DNA of 15,710 nucleotides from CAZFHZ01 sp964519015 (GTDB taxonomy: Bacteria > Blakebacterota > Blakebacteria > Blakebacterales > CAYUVJ01). The DNA is taken from positions 1 through 15,710 of the forward strand of contig CAZFHZ010000076.1 of assembly GCA_964519015.1 (NCBI GenBank). Reading direction: 5' to 3'. Below the pieces are notes generated by a model. The model was not told the origin of the DNA. It saw only the letters and a list, made by a program, of their open reading frames with translations, and ran no database searches. Shown here piece by piece: positions 12,927 to 15,710 of this stretch; the stretch's first letter is position 1; each line of letters opens with the position of its first letter. Position numbers and translations under genes: made by a program.

Positions 12927-14485
12927 TGGATCGGGCCCGGATGCTGGAGAGCCTCGACCGATACCAGGGTTTCTGGGACGTCATCGTGGTGGGTGGGGGA
13001 GCGACCGGACTGGGGGCGGCGGTCGAGTCGGCCGCGCGCGGTTACCGCACCCTGCTGCTCGAACAGCATGATTTCGCCAAAGGGACATCGAGCCGCAGCA
13101 CCAAGCTGGTGCATGGCGGCGTGCGCTACCTGCAGCAAGGGAACCTCTCCCTGGTCATCGAGGCGCTGCACGAGCGGGGGCTGCTCATGCAGAACGCCCC
13201 CCACCTGGTGCGCAACCTCTCCTTCGTGGTCCCCTCCTACGCCTGGTGGAACGGACCCTTCTACGGAGCGGGTCTGAAGGTCTACGACCTGCTGGCCGGG
13301 CGGCTGGGGCTGGGCCCCTCCCGCCTGCTCTCGGTGCCGGAGACGCTCGCCCACCTGCCTACCCTGGAGCCGGAGGGACTGCTGGGTGGGGTGGTCTACC
13401 ACGACGGGCAGTTCGACGACGCCCGTCTGGCGGTCAACCTGGCCCAGACCCTGGCCGACCTGGACGGGGTACCGCTCAACTACCTGCTGGTGAGCGGCCT
13501 GCGCAAGACGGCCGGGATGGTCAGCGGAGTGGACGCGGTGGATGTCGAGAGCGGGCGCACCTGGCAGATGGACGGCCGGGTGGTGGTCAACGCCACCGGG
13601 ATCTTCACCGACGAGGTGCGTCGGTTGGACGATCCGGAGGCTCCGGACCTGCTCGCCTTCAGCCAGGGGATCCACCTTGTGCTGGGCCGGGAGTTCCTGC
13701 CCGGGGATTCGGCCGTCATGGTCCCGCACACCGACGACGGCCGGGTGCTCTTCGCGGTCCCCTGGCACGGGGTGACGGTGGTCGGCACGACCGACACCCC
13801 GGTGGCGGAGGCGGTTCTCGAACCCCGGGCGCTCGATGAAGAGGTGGACTTCCTGCTGATCCATGCCGCGCGTTACCTGACCCGCGACCCGCGGCCGGGT
13901 GATGTGCTCAGCGTCTTCGCCGGTATCCGTCCGCTGGTCAGCCCCGGCGGTACGCAGGACACGGCCGCCGTCTCGCGCGACCATCATGTGTTGGTTTCCC
14001 CCTCCGGTCTGGTGACCATCACCGGCGGCAAGTGGACCACCTACCGGAAGATGGGGGAAGACAGCATCGACCAGGCGGCCATGGTGGCCGGACTGGAGCC
14101 CCGCCCGAGCCCGACCCGGACCCTGCGCATCCACGGCTGGCTCAAGCAGATCGATCCGGACGAGCCGGGTTCCTGGTACGGCTCCGACCTGGCGGGAGTG
14201 CGCCGCCTGCTGGCCGAACGGCCGGAACTGGCCGAACCGCTGCATCCCGCGCTGCCCTACCGGCGGGTCGACGTGGTCTGGGCGGTCCGGCACGAGTCGG
14301 CCCGGTGCGTGGAAGATGTACTCGCCCGGCGTACCCGGGCCCTGCTGCTGGATGCCCGTGCGGCCGGCCAGGCGGCCGAAGTGACGGCCGAGCTCATGCG
14401 GATCGAACGGGGCCGGGACCGGTCTTGGGCGCAGCGGCAGGTCGAAGAGTTCGAAGGACTCACCCGGGAGTACCGGCTCGAGTGA
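12926..14485 (+). CDS. glpD: FAD-dependent glycerol-3-phosphate dehydrogenase
   Basis: This 519-residue flavoprotein would oxidise sn-glycerol-3-phosphate to dihydroxyacetone phosphate and pass electrons to the quinone pool at the inner face of the membrane. The FAD Rossmann motif DVIVVGGGATGLGAA is at residues 18-32, followed by the family signatures GTSSRSTKLVHGGVRYLQ, VVNATGIFTDEV, FAGIRPLVSP and TITGGKWTTYRKMGED. The C-terminal DAO domain is present. The start at ATG 12926 overlaps the glpK stop by one base (TGATG) and has GGGAGGAGG just upstream. The open frame extends back to 12806, but that part lies inside glpK and is not needed. A single-subunit GlpD of this length is aerobic-type in E. 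coli terms, although the quinone used here is unknown. Confidence 0.96.
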   Translation: MDRARMLESLDRYQGFWDVIVVGGGATGLGAAVESAARGYRTLLLEQHDFAKGTSSRSTKLVHGGVRYLQQGNLSLVIEALHERGLLMQNAPHLVRNLSFVVPSYAWWNGPFYGAGLKVYDLLAGRLGLGPSRLLSVPETLAHLPTLEPEGLLGGVVYHDGQFDDARLAVNLAQTLADLDGVPLNYLLVSGLRKTAGMVSGVDAVDVESGRTWQMDGRVVVNATGIFTDEVRRLDDPEAPDLLAFSQGIHLVLGREFLPGDSAVMVPHTDDGRVLFAVPWHGVTVVGTTDTPVAEAVLEPRALDEEVDFLLIHAARYLTRDPRPGDVLSVFAGIRPLVSPGGTQDTAAVSRDHHVLVSPSGLVTITGGKWTTYRKMGEDSIDQAAMVAGLEPRPSPTRTLRIHGWLKQIDPDEPGSWYGSDLAGVRRLLAERPELAEPLHPALPYRRVDVVWAVRHESARCVEDVLARRTRALLLDARAAGQAAEVTAELMRIERGRDRSWAQRQVEEFEGLTREYRLE

Positions 14486-14556
14486 GCGCTGCCCCGGCCC
14501 GGCGCAGGACCGGGGATTCATAGCGGAGTCCGGCCCACCTGAGGAGGCCACGACCC

Positions 14557-15710
14557 ATGACACACGCCCGCATCTACGACCGCACCTTCCCGCCGCTCGG
14601 TATCCTCCTCCTGCTGGCGGTGGTCTTGATCTCCCCCCGGCCGGTCTCCGCTCAGATCGCGAGCGCCCGGGTCGAGGGTCTGATCGCCCGGATGAGCCTC
14701 GAGGAGAAGCTTTCGCTCCTGCACGGGGTAAAGGAGGACCCGCTCCGGCTCGGGCAGGCGGGCTATCTGCCGGGGGTGCCGCGGTTGGGCATCCCGCCGC
14801 TGCGGCTGACCGACGGGCCGGCCGGCATCCGGACCGGACAGCCGGCCACCGCGCTCCCCGCCCCGGTCACCCTGGGCGCGACCTTCGACCCCGAGCTGGT
14901 CCGCCGCTACGGGCGGGTGATCGGGATCGAGGGACGGGCCCGGACCCAGGACGTGCTGCTCGCCCCCATGGTCAACATCATCCGCGTCCCCCACGCCGGG
15001 CGGAACTTCGAGACCTTCAGCGAGGACCCGCTGCTGAGCGCCCGCCTGGTCGCGGCCGAGGTCGAGGGGGCGCAGGCCGAGGGTCTCATCTCCACCGTGA
15101 AGCACTACGTGGCCAACAACCAGGAGAACCAGCGGCAGTCCGTCAGCGCCGAGGTGGACGAACGCACGCTCCACGAGATCTACCTGCCGGGATTCGAGGC
15201 CGCCGTACGGGCCGGGGCCGGCAGCGTCATGGGCTCCTACAACAAGGTCAACGGCATCTACGCCTGCGAGAACCCGGTCATCCTGGACGCGGTCCTGCGG
15301 GGCGAGTGGGGCTTCACCGGCTGGGTCATGTCGGACTGGGGGGCCACCCACAGCGCGGCGCCGGCCCTGCAGGCCGGCCTCGACATGGAAATGCCGACCG
15401 GCCGCTGGTTCGGGGAGACGCTGCGGGCGGCGGTCGACTCCGGGCAGGTCAGCCTGGCCGAGATCGACCGTTCGGTACGCCGGATCCTGGTCACCCTGGA
15501 GCGGTTCGGACTGCTCGACGTCCCGGCCCCGGCCCGGCCCATTGATGACGCCGACGCACATGCTGCGACCGCCCGCGAGATCGCCACGGCCGGCGCCGTG
15601 CTGCTGCGCAACCGCGGCCGGGCCCTCCCCCTGGACCCCGGCACGATCTCCTCCCTGCTCGTGATCGGGCCGACCGCCCGCACCCCCCTGGTCGGCGGCG
15701 GGGGGAGCGC
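14557..15710 (+). CDS. Exported GH3 beta-glucosidase-type glycosidase, N-terminal part (runs off the right edge)
   Basis: The ATG at 14557 has GAGGAGG 9 bases upstream. The frame is open to the window edge, giving 384 codons of what should be a protein of about 700-850 residues. Residues 1 to about 32 form a Sec signal peptide ending near VSAQ. Glycoside hydrolase family 3 landmarks follow: RMSLEEKLSLLHG, LRLTDGPAGIR, GRNFETFSEDP, Lys182-His183 in TVKHYVANNQENQR, MGSYNKVNG, and the nucleophile Asp260 in VMSDWGAT. The second GH3 domain has begun (AVLLRNRGRALPL) at the edge. The acid/base residue and any fibronectin-III tail lie outside. The exact sugar and linkage cannot be read from this part. 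It lies 71 bases after glpD and may be cotranscribed or independent. Confidence 0.94.
   Translation, partial: MTHARIYDRTFPPLGILLLLAVVLISPRPVSAQIASARVEGLIARMSLEEKLSLLHGVKEDPLRLGQAGYLPGVPRLGIPPLRLTDGPAGIRTGQPATALPAPVTLGATFDPELVRRYGRVIGIEGRARTQDVLLAPMVNIIRVPHAGRNFETFSEDPLLSARLVAAEVEGAQAEGLISTVKHYVANNQENQRQSVSAEVDERTLHEIYLPGFEAAVRAGAGSVMGSYNKVNGIYACENPVILDAVLRGEWGFTGWVMSDWGATHSAAPALQAGLDMEMPTGRWFGETLRAAVDSGQVSLAEIDRSVRRILVTLERFGLLDVPAPARPIDDADAHAATAREIATAGAVLLRNRGRALPLDPGTISSLLVIGPTARTPLVGGGGS

Noticed and set aside
14492..14515. Possible terminator hairpin CCCCGG/CCGGGG after glpD
   Set aside because: The stem is only 6 base pairs with a 12-base loop, and the following bases (ATTCATAG) do not form a T-run.
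12869..14563. A 564-codon minus-strand frame opposite glpD
   Set aside because: It is an antisense shadow of glpD with no recognisable domain.

Overview
The window is GC-rich bacterial DNA with strongly G/C-ended codons, dense gene packing and clear Shine-Dalgarno sequences. No rRNA, tRNA, CRISPR array, insertion sequence or phage gene is visible. A PKD/beta-helix lipoprotein, a piece of a DUF5916-like outer-membrane barrel, a DUF885-type exported protein and an exported family 3 glycosidase point to a diderm bacterium. A complete cytoplasmic hydrogenase-heterodisulfide reductase set points to an anaerobe or facultative anaerobe. An Acidobacteriota-, Gemmatimonadota- or FCB-related lineage is my guess; the sequence alone does not settle it.

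Layout. Positions 1-563 (minus) hold the N-terminal part of an exported DUF885-type protein that runs off the left edge. Positions 800-2740 (plus) encode a lipoprotein with one PKD-like domain and three beta-helix units spaced exactly 179 residues apart, closed by a good intrinsic terminator. Positions 2850-3272 hold an apparently headless remnant of an outer-membrane barrel gene. Positions 3254-10274 (minus) are one compact seven-gene operon, transcribed in the order hdrC, hdrB, hdrA, mvhD, mvhG, mvhA, hydrogenase maturation protease. A 381-base divergent intergenic region (10275-10655) follows. It carries a 14-base perfect palindrome of Rex or Crp/Fnr type and a strong sigma-70-like promoter facing right. 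Positions 10656-14485 (plus) are a three-gene operon: alpha/beta hydrolase, glpK, glpD. A GH3 beta-glucosidase-type enzyme begins at 14557 and runs off the right edge.

How the genes work together. MvhA/MvhG would oxidise H2 (or make it), and MvhD would pass electrons to the flavin of HdrA. HdrA would bifurcate them between ferredoxin and the HdrC/HdrB arm. In methanogens HdrB reduces the CoM-S-S-CoB heterodisulfide. No methanogenesis gene is seen here, so the high-potential partner in this bacterium is unknown; that is the main open question of the window. The last gene of the operon encodes the protease expected to trim the MvhA tail. In the divergent operon the hydrolase may release glycerol from an ester, GlpK would phosphorylate it, and GlpD would oxidise glycerol-3-phosphate and feed electrons to quinone. 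The two operons share one control region, and the palindrome lies where a redox-sensing repressor could act.
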